Assembly (NCBI RefSeq): GCF_009733845.1
Contig: NZ_WNXZ01000007.1
Span: 124,001-188,000, forward strand
Length of the DNA stretch: 64,000 nt
DNA from: Pseudactinotalea terrae
GTDB lineage: Bacteria; Actinomycetota; Actinomycetes; Actinomycetales; Beutenbergiaceae
Direction: 5' to 3'
Positions 8,781 to 16,836 of this stretch are shown here, piece after piece. A program made the position numbers and the translations under genes. The notes beneath the pieces are model-generated. The model made no database searches. It saw only the letters and a program-made list of their open reading frames with translations, and had not been told where the DNA came from. Within the stretch, counting starts at the first letter, position 1; each line of letters begins with the position of its first letter.

Positions 8781-9208
8781 CCTCGTTCCCGCTCGCAGGA
8801 CTGCTGCGGCTACGACACCTGGAAGAAGATCAGGCTGCCGCGAACCTCTCCCGCGCGCACTCACGCCGCCGCGAGCTCGCCGAGCGCGCGGACGCCGTCA
8901 TGATGGACCTGACGGCGACCTCGCAGGCACCGGTGGGACGCAGCACCCTGCTCGCGCTCGCGGCCTCGCGAGCCTCGACCAGCGGGCTGCTCGGTGAGCT
9001 GGGCGCACTGCGCGACGTCGCCGATGCCGACCTGGACGCCGCGCAGGACGCGCACCGCGCGGCGAAGGCCGCGGCCACGTCCGTGGAGAAGCTCGAGGAG
9101 CGGCACGAGCTCCACGTCACCGGCGAGGCTCGACGGCGTGAGCAGCTCGTCCTCGACGAGTCCGCGACACGGGCCTGGTCGGTGCGTCACGAGGAGGCTG
9201 AGCGGTGA
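8777..9208 (+). CDS. fliJ: Flagellar export protein FliJ
   Basis: Predicted coiled-coil stalk protein (143 aa) that sits in the FliI hexamer like the gamma subunit of F1. It begins FPLAGLLRLRHLEEDQAAAN, the usual FliJ start, and is almost wholly Ala/Glu/Arg-rich helix. Position directly after fliI with an ATGA overlap supports the call. Confidence 0.9.
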   Translation: MTSFPLAGLLRLRHLEEDQAAANLSRAHSRRRELAERADAVMMDLTATSQAPVGRSTLLALAASRASTSGLLGELGALRDVADADLDAAQDAHRAAKAAATSVEKLEERHELHVTGEARRREQLVLDESATRAWSVRHEEAER

Positions 9209-9897
9209 GCGTCGCGGCGATCACAGCGCGGATCGGGCAGATCGAGGCCGGCATCGCATCGCTGCAGTCGAGGTCCCTGCAGCACGTGGCCGCTCCCACG
9301 ACGACGAGCACCAGCGGGAGCGGGGCGGTCGTCACCGCGGGCACCGATACGGCGACAACGTTCGCCTCGGCACTCACCGCAGCCAGCACCCCTGCAAGCG
9401 CCAGCAGCCTCGCGAGCGCCGTCAGCCCCGCCCCCAGCCCCGCGAGCCCCGGCACCGTGAGCGGCGGCAGCACCACGGGCGACGACGTCGTCACGGCCGC
9501 CAAGCGCTATCTCGGGGTGCCGTACGTCTGGGGTGGCGAGTCGCTGTCCGAGGGCGGGTTCGACTGCTCCGGCCTCGTGCAGCAGGTCTTCGGCGAGCTC
9601 GGCACCGACCTCCCGCGCACGGCGCGCCAGCAGATGACCGCCGGCGAACCGGTGGCCTCGCTGGCCGAGGCCCGCCCGGGCGACCTCATCGTCACCCGCG
9701 GTGGCGGCCACATCATGATCTACATCGGGAACGGCCAGGTGCTGCACGCACCGCGCCCCGGGGAGGACGTGCAGATCCGCGACCTGTTCGAGACCGATGC
9801 CGACATCACGGCCATCCGCCGCATCGTGCCCGCCGGCGGCAACGCCGATCTCGTCGCCGCCGCGGCGCGAACCGCGGTGACCGGAGCCTCCTCATGA
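9205..9897 (+). CDS. NlpC/P60 cell-wall hydrolase of the flagellar operon
   Basis: Predicted peptidoglycan endopeptidase (230 aa). Residues 1-90 form a short helical start and a Ser/Thr/Ala linker. The NlpC/P60 domain follows with WGG, catalytic Cys121 (GGFDCSGLVQQVF), His169 (RGGGHIMIYIGNG) and His181. It lies between fliJ and fliK, coupled to both by four-base overlaps. I infer that it opens the wall for the rod, the job FlgJ does in enterics. No Sec signal peptide is visible, so export through the flagellar apparatus itself is plausible. Confidence 0.9.
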   Translation: MSVAAITARIGQIEAGIASLQSRSLQHVAAPTTTSTSGSGAVVTAGTDTATTFASALTAASTPASASSLASAVSPAPSPASPGTVSGGSTTGDDVVTAAKRYLGVPYVWGGESLSEGGFDCSGLVQQVFGELGTDLPRTARQQMTAGEPVASLAEARPGDLIVTRGGGHIMIYIGNGQVLHAPRPGEDVQIRDLFETDADITAIRRIVPAGGNADLVAAAARTAVTGASS

Positions 9898-11072
9898 GTA
9901 TCCCGATGATGCTCCCAGCCGTGTCGGTGCCGACCCGCACCGCCGGCCAGGGGAGCGCCGGCGTGCCCGGATCCGCGGCGTTCGCATCGCTCCTGGAGAC
10001 GCTGACCTCCCCGACCGGGCAGCCCGCCGCAGGCGACGGGCCGGTGGCCGATGACGGCGCGGCCGCGACGCCCCCGACGAGCCGCGAGGAAGACCCGACA
10101 GCTGTGCTGCTGCCTGCCCCGGAAGGGCTGCCGCGCATGGCTGGGCACCCGCTCGAGAGCGCGGCCGTCGCCGACCCCGGCGCTGCCGACCCCGCCGCGG
10201 AGGTGCCGGCCGCGGTGGCCACCGATGAGGTCGCCGACGGCCAGGGCGTCGACACAGCTGCTCTCGAGGCGGGCATCGACACGGCCGTCATCGGTCCTGC
10301 CCACGCGCCGGCTCGCGCAGGCAGCGAGCGGCCCGCAGCAGCGATGACCGCCGCCAGCCACGCTCCCACGCTTTCCCCGGCCGCCCTGCAACGCTCCGAC
10401 GTCGAGGAGCGCGCTCCCGCCGCACACGGCACGGCCGCAGCACCCCTGGGCGGGATGGCGGCCCCAGCGTCCGCCCTCGGTCAAGCGGCACGAGCTCCGA
10501 CGCCGGTCGACGAGACCGCCCAGCGCGTGCCGTCGACCCCCATCGCGGCGCTGACCGGCGACGGCCCCACGGCACCCAGCCAGCTGCAGCCCACGCCGGG
10601 CACCGCCGCAGCCGCTGCCCCGGCCGCGCCCGCACACCCGGCACCCGCAGCCCCGCTGGCTCGTCAGGTGGGCCCCGAGCTCACGGCGCTGCGCACCGCA
10701 CCCGCCGGCGAGCACACCCTGACGCTCTCGATCACGCCGGACGAGCTGGGGCCGGTCACCGTGAAGGCGCACATCGGCAGCGACGGGATCCGCATCGAGC
10801 TGTTCGCGCCGGAGCTCGGCCGGGACGCCCTGCGTGCGATCCTCCCCGACCTTCGACGCGACCTCGCCGGCGGTGGCCTGCCCCACGCCACCCTCGATCT
10901 CGCGACCGACCAGCGCGAGCACGGGGGCGCGGGCGACCCGCGTGCGGGCCGGCGCCCGCACGACCAGCCGCCCGGCCGGGGCGGCACCGGCGACCGGTTC
11001 GCCGACGCCGGCGCCTCACCCCTGACCGGCCACGTGCCTGCCGGCGCGACCAGCCTCGACATCCTGCTCTGA
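9894..11072 (+). CDS. fliK: Flagellar hook-length control protein FliK
   Basis: Molecular ruler that sets hook length and switches export specificity (392 aa). The long N-terminal part is Ala/Pro/Thr-rich and low complexity. The C-terminal domain has the Flg_hook signature (LTLSITPDELGPVTVKAHIG, later RDALRAILPDLRRDL). The ATG at 9894 overlaps the NlpC/P60 stop and gives MSIPMMLPAVSVPTRT. It is followed by flgD, as expected for a hook gene block. Confidence 0.9.
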   Translation: MSIPMMLPAVSVPTRTAGQGSAGVPGSAAFASLLETLTSPTGQPAAGDGPVADDGAAATPPTSREEDPTAVLLPAPEGLPRMAGHPLESAAVADPGAADPAAEVPAAVATDEVADGQGVDTAALEAGIDTAVIGPAHAPARAGSERPAAAMTAASHAPTLSPAALQRSDVEERAPAAHGTAAAPLGGMAAPASALGQAARAPTPVDETAQRVPSTPIAALTGDGPTAPSQLQPTPGTAAAAAPAAPAHPAPAAPLARQVGPELTALRTAPAGEHTLTLSITPDELGPVTVKAHIGSDGIRIELFAPELGRDALRAILPDLRRDLAGGGLPHATLDLATDQREHGGAGDPRAGRRPHDQPPGRGGTGDRFADAGASPLTGHVPAGATSLDILL

Positions 11073-11085
11073 GAGGACTCCAGCC

Positions 11086-11499
11086 ATGCCCATCGACCCG
11101 ATCGCCGGCGCGGACGCCGTCACCGGCGCCGGCGCCGTCACGCCACCCAAGCAGTCCCTGGACTCCGAGGTGTTCCTGCAGCTCCTCGTCACGCAGATGC
11201 GCAACCAGGACCCGTCGTCGCCCATGGACACGACGCAGATGATCTCCCAGACCACCCAGCTCGCGACGATGGAACAGCTCACCACGCTGACATCCCTGAC
11301 CGAGGAGTCGTTCTCCCTGCAGATGCGCCAGGCCGCCGCCGAGCTCCTCGGCCGGCAGGTGACCTACACGGACGCCGACGGCCAGGAGCAGAGCGGCCTG
11401 GCCGAACGTGTCTCCTACGCCACCGCGGTACCGATGGTGACCATCGGTGCCGCCACCATCGCCCTCGACGCCGTCTCCGGCGTCACCACCACCCCCTGA
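11086..11499 (+). CDS. flgD: Flagellar hook cap / scaffolding protein FlgD
   Basis: Temporary cap needed for hook polymerisation (137 aa). The conserved N-terminal region is present: SLDSEVFLQLLVTQMRNQDP and TTQLATMEQLTTLTSL. The product is short and lacks the C-terminal Ig/tudor-like domains of enteric FlgD (about 230 aa), which is normal for actinobacterial versions. GAGAGGA lies upstream of the ATG. Next gene is flgE. Confidence 0.94.
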   Translation: MPIDPIAGADAVTGAGAVTPPKQSLDSEVFLQLLVTQMRNQDPSSPMDTTQMISQTTQLATMEQLTTLTSLTEESFSLQMRQAAAELLGRQVTYTDADGQEQSGLAERVSYATAVPMVTIGAATIALDAVSGVTTTP

Positions 11500-11520
11500 T
11501 CCCCAGAAAGGGACACTCTC

Positions 11521-12693
11521 ATGCTGCGCTCACTCACCTCGGGCATCACCGGCCTGCGCGCCCACCAGCAGATGCTCGACGTCACCGGCAACAACATCGC
11601 GAACGTCAACACCACGGCGTTCAAGGCCGCCCAGACCCGGTTCCAGGACACCCTGTCCCAGCTGGTGGAGAACGCCAACAGCCCCCAGCAGCAGGCCGGT
11701 GGCACCAACCCCGCGCAGATCGGCCTGGGTGTGCAGGTCGCCGCGATCGCGACGAACTTCACCCAGGGAGCACCGCAGCCCACCGGGCGTGCCAGCGACA
11801 TGATGATCAGCGGTGACGGATTCTTCGTGGTCCGCAGCGGCAACGAGACCCTGTACACGCGTGCCGGCGCCTTCGACTTCGACGCCCAGGGCAGGCTCGT
11901 CACCTCGGACGGCGCGTTCGTCCGGGGCTGGTCGGCTGTGAACGGCGTCGTGAACCCGAACGGGCCGCTGAGCGACCTCACGCTTCCCGTGGGGGCGCTC
12001 GCAGGTGCCGAGGCCACCACGAGCGTGATCCTGGGCGGAAACCTGCCCTCCGACGCCGAGGAGGGCGCGGAGGTCGTCCGCGACGTCGAGGTGTTCGACG
12101 ACCTCGGCGTCGCCCGTCGCCTGACGCTGACCTTCACCCAGACGGCCGGTCAGTGGCTGGTCGAGGGCACCGACGGCGCCGCCACCGCCCCGGCGCAACC
12201 GCTCACCTTCACCGCAGGCGCGCTCACCGGCGGCGGGACGATGACCGTGGGTGGGGTGACGGTGGACCTCACGGCGTTGACCGGGTACGCGGACCTCAGC
12301 ACGGTCGAGGTCACGGACTCGGACGGCCGCGCGGCCGGTGAGCTGGAGTCCTTCAGCCTCGCGCCGGACGGCACGCTCGTGGGTGCCTTCTCCAACGGCG
12401 TCAAGGAGCCGGTGGGCCGGATCGCGCTCGCGGGCTTCACCAACCCGGGCGGTCTGGAGAAGGCCGGCGGCTCCGGCTACCGGGCGTCCGCCAACTCGGG
12501 GGACGCCGTGCTCGGCGTCCCGGGCGACGGCGGGCTGGGCAGCCTGGTCGGCGGTGCGCTCGAGATGTCGAACGTGGACCTCTCGCAGGAGTTCACCAAC
12601 CTCATCGTCGCCCAGCGCGGCTTCCAGGCGAACAGCCGCATCATCACGACCTCGGACCAAGTCCTCGACGAGCTGGTGAACCTCAAGCGCTGA
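11521..12693 (+). CDS. flgE: Flagellar hook protein FlgE
   Basis: Main hook subunit (390 aa). The N-terminus MLRSLTSGITGLRAHQQMLD and GNNIANVNTTAFKAAQTRFQ, and the C-terminus VDLSQEFTNLIVAQRGFQAN, are standard for the rod/hook family. The middle carries hook-specific beta domains. A good AAAGGGA ribosome site precedes the ATG. It is the last gene of the operon that starts at flgB. No flgF/flgG homologue is present in the window. Confidence 0.96.
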   Translation: MLRSLTSGITGLRAHQQMLDVTGNNIANVNTTAFKAAQTRFQDTLSQLVENANSPQQQAGGTNPAQIGLGVQVAAIATNFTQGAPQPTGRASDMMISGDGFFVVRSGNETLYTRAGAFDFDAQGRLVTSDGAFVRGWSAVNGVVNPNGPLSDLTLPVGALAGAEATTSVILGGNLPSDAEEGAEVVRDVEVFDDLGVARRLTLTFTQTAGQWLVEGTDGAATAPAQPLTFTAGALTGGGTMTVGGVTVDLTALTGYADLSTVEVTDSDGRAAGELESFSLAPDGTLVGAFSNGVKEPVGRIALAGFTNPGGLEKAGGSGYRASANSGDAVLGVPGDGGLGSLVGGALEMSNVDLSQEFTNLIVAQRGFQANSRIITTSDQVLDELVNLKR

Positions 12694-12734
12694 GCAGGTG
12701 GCCGACCGCACCGCTGACCGGCTCTCCTGCCACC

Positions 12735-12820
12735 GAGAAGGTGGTTCTGCCCGGTTGCGGCCGTCGAGCAGGGGGTTCTGCCCGCTGACAAGCCTCTCAG
12801 CGGGCAGAACCCCCTGCTCG
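12735..12820 (+). terminator. Perfect 24-bp stem with a preceding imperfect repeat, between flgE and flbD
   Basis: Arms 12765-12788 and 12797-12820 are a perfect 24-bp inverted repeat around an 8-base loop. A third, imperfect copy of the left arm begins 31 bases earlier at 12735 (GGTTCTGCCCG shared), so the same word occurs twice direct and once inverted. There is no T-run. It separates the flgB-flgE operon from the flbD promoter and most likely ends transcription. A REP-like mobile hairpin is the alternative. Confidence 0.75.
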
Positions 12821-12868
12821 GCGCTGCTGAACACGGTGGTCGCACCGGGTCGCTGAGGTGGAACCGCC

Positions 12869-12895
12869 TTACACCGGGCGCGCGCCAGCCGACAG
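12869..12895 (+). promoter_or_regulatory. Sigma-28-type promoter before flbD-motA-motB
   Basis: TTACA at 12869-12873, 14 bases, GCCGACAG at 12888-12895. Identical in layout and -10 sequence to the site before flgB. The predicted start near 12902 leaves a leader of about 28 bases to flbD. It lies just after the large stem, so flbD-motA-motB is probably an independent unit. Confidence 0.75.
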
Positions 12896-12930
12896 TGCCT
12901 GTCGAGGCAAACAGCAGACAGGACCGACGC

Positions 12931-13236
12931 ATGATCCACCTCACGCGGCTGAACGCCACAGCATTCGTGATCAACCCGGATCTCGTAGAGCGCATCTACG
13001 CGAACCCGGACACGACGCTGACGATGGTCGACGGCACGACGTTCGTCGTCGCGGACTCCGTCGAGGAGGTCATCGAGCGCATCATCGACTTCCGTGCCGC
13101 CGTCGTCGCGCGTGCCCGGGATCTCCCGCCCACCGGTCCCGCACGCCTCGGACTGGTGACCGAACCTGGCGAGCCCGCCGCTCCCCGCGCCCTGCGCCCC
13201 CTCCCGAAGGACTCCTCGTGGACCCCGCATCCCTGA
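12931..13236 (+). CDS. flbD: FlbD-family flagellar protein
   Basis: Small protein (101 aa) of the FlbD family found beside motA and flgE in Gram-positive flagellar clusters; its exact role is unknown. The family core is clear: MIHLTRLNATAFVINPDLVE, then DTTLTMVDGTTFVVADSVEE. The C-terminal 35 residues are a basic, Pro-rich tail beyond the usual family length. The ATG at 12931 fits the family start; the frame is open upstream to a GTG at 12895, which overlaps the promoter. It overlaps motA by 19 bases. Confidence 0.9.
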   Translation: MIHLTRLNATAFVINPDLVERIYANPDTTLTMVDGTTFVVADSVEEVIERIIDFRAAVVARARDLPPTGPARLGLVTEPGEPAAPRALRPLPKDSSWTPHP

Positions 13237-13991
13237 TCGGCATCCTGCTGGCGTTCGGCGCGCTGTACGGGATGATCACCCTCGAGGGAACGCACCTGTC
13301 GGCGCTGCTGCTGCCGGCGCCGATCCTGCTGGTGCTGGGCGCCACCATCTTCGTCACCGTCGCCGGGGGCACCCTGCAGGATGCCAAGCGGGCGGTGCTG
13401 GGACTGGGGAAGGCGCTGAGGGGCAGGCCCACCCCGCCGCGGCGCACCATCGACTCCCTCGTGGATCTGGCGCACAAGGCGCGCGACCAAGGTCTGCTGT
13501 CGCTGGAGGCTGAGCTCGAGGACGTCGACGACCCGTTCTTGCGGGACGCGCTGCAGTCCATCGTCGACGGCGCCGACTCCGAGGACCTGCGCGTCACCCT
13601 GGAGGATCGCGTGGCGACCAAAGCCGCCCTGGACCGCCAGCAGGCCAAGTTCTACTCGGACATGGGCGGCTACGCGCCCACGATCGGCATCGTCGGCACC
13701 GTGGTGTCGCTGGTGCACGTGCTGGAGAACCTCGCCGACCCCGCCAGCCTCGGTCCTTCCATCGCTGCGGCCTTCGTGGCCACCCTCTGGGGTGTCATGA
13801 CGGCCAACTTCATGTGGCTGCCGGTCGCCAACCGGCTCAAGCGGCTCTCCGGCCTGGAGGTGGACCAGATGAACCTCGTCATCGAGGGCGCGCTGGCGAT
13901 GCAGTCCGGCTGCCAGCCACGGGTCCTCGACGAACGTCTCAGCGCCCTGGTGCCGGCCGAGAAGCCGAAGTCGGTCAAGGCGGCTGCATGA
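13218..13991 (+). CDS. motA: Flagellar motor stator protein MotA
   Basis: Proton-channel stator subunit (257 aa) with four expected membrane helices: two near residues 4-55 (SLIGILLAFGALYGMITLEG and LPAPILLVLGATIFVTVAGG) and two near residues 148-205. The MotA/ExbB signature is YAPTIGIVGTVVSLVHVLEN. The cytoplasmic loop between helices 2 and 3 is charged and contacts FliG. The GTG start at 13218 lies inside flbD. The stop overlaps the motB start by four bases. Confidence 0.95.
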   Translation: MDPASLIGILLAFGALYGMITLEGTHLSALLLPAPILLVLGATIFVTVAGGTLQDAKRAVLGLGKALRGRPTPPRRTIDSLVDLAHKARDQGLLSLEAELEDVDDPFLRDALQSIVDGADSEDLRVTLEDRVATKAALDRQQAKFYSDMGGYAPTIGIVGTVVSLVHVLENLADPASLGPSIAAAFVATLWGVMTANFMWLPVANRLKRLSGLEVDQMNLVIEGALAMQSGCQPRVLDERLSALVPAEKPKSVKAAA

Positions 13992-14803
13992 GCGCGCGGC
14001 GGGCCCGCTCCCGGAGCCGGAGCAGCCAGCACGGCGACGAGCACGCCGACGAACGCTGGTTGGTCTCGTACTCCGACATGATCACGGTCCTGATGGCGCT
14101 GTTCATCGTGATGTTCGCCATCTCGAGCGTCGACCAAGGCAAGTACGAAGAGCTGAGGAACGCGCTGCAGACCGGGTTCGGCACGGTCGACGAAGGCAAG
14201 ATCGACACCGCCGCCGGGGTCGTCGTCGCCGCTGACGACGTCACCCAGGTGACGACGGGCGAGCCGACGAACCTGGAGCTCGCCGTGCTCGAGGTCGCCG
14301 AGCTGCGGACCCTGCAAGGGCAGATCGAGACCGCGCTGGAGGAGCACGGACTGCTGGAATCGGTCCGCGTCACCCTGAACGAGCGCGGCCTGACGATCGG
14401 GCTGGTGACCTCGGAGATGTTCTTCGAGCCGGTCGACGCCGAGCTGACCGAGCGTGCCGAGCAGGTCCTCGACGTCATCTCACCCTCCGTGGTGGCATCC
14501 CCGTTCGCGGTGTCGGTCGAAGGGCATGCCGATGCGATCACCCAGACCGCGCCCTTCCCGACGAACTGGGAGCTGTCCGCGGCGCGGGCCACGCAGGTCG
14601 TCCGGCACCTGATATCCAGTGGCGGGATCGCCCCGGAACGCATCCTCGCCATCGGGTACGGGTCGTCGCGCCCACTGGCCATGGGCACGGACGCCGATGC
14701 CTTGGCGATGAATCGGCGGGTGGACATCGTGGTGCTCTCCGACGCGCCGGACGCCGTGCGCGCGTTCATCCCGCACGTGCTCCAGTCCGAGCCCGACGTC
14801 TAG
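13988..14803 (+). CDS. motB: Flagellar motor stator protein MotB
   Basis: Wall-anchored stator subunit (271 aa). A basic N-terminus is followed by one membrane helix (SYSDMITVLMALFIVMFAIS) with the proton-binding Asp30. The C-terminal OmpA-like peptidoglycan-binding domain is VEGHADAITQ, NWELSAARATQVVRHLI and RILAIGYGSSRPL. It is coupled to motA. The TAG stop lies just before the third sigma-28-type promoter. No fliL follows. Confidence 0.96.
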   Translation: MSARRARSRSRSSQHGDEHADERWLVSYSDMITVLMALFIVMFAISSVDQGKYEELRNALQTGFGTVDEGKIDTAAGVVVAADDVTQVTTGEPTNLELAVLEVAELRTLQGQIETALEEHGLLESVRVTLNERGLTIGLVTSEMFFEPVDAELTERAEQVLDVISPSVVASPFAVSVEGHADAITQTAPFPTNWELSAARATQVVRHLISSGGIAPERILAIGYGSSRPLAMGTDADALAMNRRVDIVVLSDAPDAVRAFIPHVLQSEPDV

Positions 14804-14814
14804 ACAGCGGCCAC

Positions 14815-14841
14815 TTACATCAGCCGACATCACGCCGATAG
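14815..14841 (+). promoter_or_regulatory. Sigma-28-type promoter before fliM
   Basis: TTACA at 14815-14819, 14 bases, GCCGATAG at 14834-14841. The -10 half is the closest of the three to the GCCGATAA consensus. It starts 12 bases after the motB stop. The predicted transcript start (14847-14850) coincides with a GTG codon at 14850 in the fliM frame. Confidence 0.75.
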
Positions 14842-14849
14842 TGCGTGAT

Positions 14850-15752
14850 GTGACCGCCACCATCGCCCATACGGACCTGGGCGCACGAGAAGCGGTGCCC
14901 TACGACTTCCGCCGGCCCACCGCCCTGGCGCGTGAGCAGTCCCGTGTCCTCGAGGTCGCGTTCGAGACGTTCGCTCGGCAGTGGGGTACCCAGCTCACCG
15001 CCAAGGTCCGGGTCCGCACCAGCGTCCAGCTGCGGGACGTCCGCCTGCTCACCTACGACGCCTACACCGCGGCGCTGCCGACGCTCACCACCATGGTGCT
15101 CGCCGAGCTTCCCGAGCAGGACGCCGGCGCCGTCGTGCAGTTCCCGGCGGCAGCCGCCCTCGCCTGGATCGGCCACATGCTCGGCTCCGCCCCCGAGAAC
15201 GCGGACACTCCCGAACGAGAGCTCACGGGGATCGAGCAGACGCTCGTGCGCCGCCTCATGACCGACACCCTCATCGACCTGCAGTACTCGATGGGACCGA
15301 CCCTGATGCCCTCGGCGCCGGTCGTGCAGGCGCTGCGGTTCAACGCCCAGTTCGCGCAGGCCGCCGGCCCAGCCGAGCAGATGATCGTCGCGAGCTTCAC
15401 CGTGACCTATGGCGACCGGTCCTGCCCGGCGTCCCTCGCGCTGCCGGCGGACGCCGTGCTGCCGCTGCTCGGCGCGGACGGCGCGCTCGCGGCCGACGCC
15501 GGTACCGCCGACCGGATCACCTCGGCCGTGCTGGACGTCCCGGTCGACATCTCCGTGCGCCTCGCACCGCTCCCGGTCCTGCCGAGCGTGATCCTCGATC
15601 TTGCTGTGGGAGACACCATCCCGATCTCCCACGCCGCGACGCGTCCGCTGGACGTCGCCGTCGGCGACCAGGTCCTTGCCTCGGCAGCCCCCGGAACGGC
15701 TGGTTCCCGGCTCGCCTGCGTCATCGTCACCACCGAGGAGAAGCCATCATGA
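14850..15752 (+). CDS. fliM: Flagellar motor switch protein FliM
   Basis: Middle component of the rotor switch (300 aa). The family pattern is visible (DFRRPTALAREQSRVLEVAF, FETFARQWGTQL) and the C-terminal SpoA-like domain reads ILDLAVGDTIPISHAATRPL. The canonical N-terminal CheY-P-binding peptide (EIDALL) is absent; only about 18 residues precede DFRRP. I chose the GTG at 14850 over the GTG at 14841, because 14841 is part of the -10 element. Transcription from that promoter would give a leaderless message. The stop overlaps fliN by four bases. Confidence 0.92.
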   Translation: MTATIAHTDLGAREAVPYDFRRPTALAREQSRVLEVAFETFARQWGTQLTAKVRVRTSVQLRDVRLLTYDAYTAALPTLTTMVLAELPEQDAGAVVQFPAAAALAWIGHMLGSAPENADTPERELTGIEQTLVRRLMTDTLIDLQYSMGPTLMPSAPVVQALRFNAQFAQAAGPAEQMIVASFTVTYGDRSCPASLALPADAVLPLLGADGALAADAGTADRITSAVLDVPVDISVRLAPLPVLPSVILDLAVGDTIPISHAATRPLDVAVGDQVLASAAPGTAGSRLACVIVTTEEKPS

Positions 15753-16420
15753 CCGCCACCGCCACCGCCACGCTGATCCAGACCGCCGAAGCGGCGCTCG
15801 GGCTGCTGCCGGTCCGAGCGGCGGGCGTGCGCGAGCGCATGCCTGCGGACCCGGGCATCGACGGGACCAGCGCGTTCCTGGCCTCGTTCGTGGGGGCTCG
15901 CTCCGCCGACGTCGCGCTCGGGCTCCTCGCACCGCTGCCGACCGACGGCGCGGTCACGACGAGCGACATCCTGCGACCCGCCCTGGAGGCGGCGACCGGC
16001 GTCCTCGGCTCCGGGCTGCTGGGCGAGGTCACCGCAGGCGACGCGACCGGCCTTCTCACGGCGCCTGAGACCGTGGTCTACGACCTGCTCGATGCAGGTG
16101 GTGACGCCGTGGGCTGGTTCGCCATCTGTGTCCGACCCTCCGGAGGGCGTCGCGCGGCCGCAGGCGTGCCGCGCCTGTCCCGCATCTCCGACGTGGAGAT
16201 GACGCTGACCGTAGAGATCGGCCGCACCCGGATGAGCGTGCGAGACGTGCTGAACCTGGAGCCCGGCGGCGTCATCGAGCTCGACAGGTCCGCCGGTGCG
16301 CCCGCGGACCTGCTGCTGAACGGCCGCCTGATCGCGCACGGTGAGGTCGTCGTGGTCGATCAGGACTACGCGATCCGGGTGACGCGGATCCTGGACATGA
16401 ACGATGACGAGGACGACTGA
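15749..16420 (+). CDS. fliN: Flagellar motor switch protein FliN, long form
   Basis: C-ring protein with the SpoA domain at about residues 145-215 (SRISDVEMTLTVEIGRTRMS, VRDVLNLEPGGVIELDRSAG). At 223 aa it is longer than enteric FliN (about 137 aa). The N-terminal 140 residues contain a stretch (TSDILRPALEAATGVLGSGL) that resembles the CheC-like part of Bacillus FliY. No CheC phosphatase ExxN motif is obvious, so a structural role is likelier than phosphatase activity. It ends in an acidic tail and is coupled to fliM and fliO. Confidence 0.92.
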   Translation: MTATATATLIQTAEAALGLLPVRAAGVRERMPADPGIDGTSAFLASFVGARSADVALGLLAPLPTDGAVTTSDILRPALEAATGVLGSGLLGEVTAGDATGLLTAPETVVYDLLDAGGDAVGWFAICVRPSGGRRAAAGVPRLSRISDVEMTLTVEIGRTRMSVRDVLNLEPGGVIELDRSAGAPADLLLNGRLIAHGEVVVVDQDYAIRVTRILDMNDDEDD

Positions 16421-16836
16421 TGGATGGGCTGCTGCTCGGCCTGCGGGTGCTGCTGTCGCTCGCCTGCGTCCTGGGGCTGATGATGCTCGTGCATCGGCGC
16501 GTCAGCCGGGCCGGCGGCAAGCGCCGGTCGGCCGACCTGGCGGTCCTCGCCCGCCAGGGGGTCGGCGGCAAGGCGCAGATCGTGCTCCTGGAGGCCGCTG
16601 GGCAACGCTTCCTGCTCGGCGTCACCGAGCACCAGGTGAACGTGCTGCACACGAGCGAGGCCCCCGCCGTCGAGTTCGAGACCGCGCTGGCTGAAGCCGC
16701 CGGCAAGGACGAACCGGTCGATCTGCTCCCCTCCGCCTCGCCCCGCCACGAGGGGGCAGGCCCCTTGGCCGGCTCGCTGCTCGAGGTGGGCACCTGGAGG
16801 GCCGCGCTGCGCGCCGTCTCCGGTCGGAACGCATGA
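16420..16836 (+). CDS. fliO: Flagellar biosynthesis protein FliO
   Basis: Small membrane protein (138 aa) that helps assemble the FliP export-gate ring. One N-terminal membrane helix (LRVLLSLACVLGLMMLVHR) is followed by a short beta-rich domain (GKAQIVLLEAAGQRFLLGVT) typical of FliO. Identity rests on this and on its place between fliN and fliP, with overlaps on both sides. Confidence 0.9.
   Translation: MDGLLLGLRVLLSLACVLGLMMLVHRRVSRAGGKRRSADLAVLARQGVGGKAQIVLLEAAGQRFLLGVTEHQVNVLHTSEAPAVEFETALAEAAGKDEPVDLLPSASPRHEGAGPLAGSLLEVGTWRAALRAVSGRNA

Noticed and set aside
3088-14804. TCTAGACAG occurs shortly before two of the three sigma-28-type sites (3088 and 14799)
   Set aside because: The distance to TTACA differs (23 and 16 bases), it is missing at the third site, and in one case it contains the motB stop codon. 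Probably coincidence.
14841-14849. GTG at 14841 as the fliM start
   Set aside because: It overlaps the last base of the GCCGATAG -10 element and would lie upstream of the transcript start.
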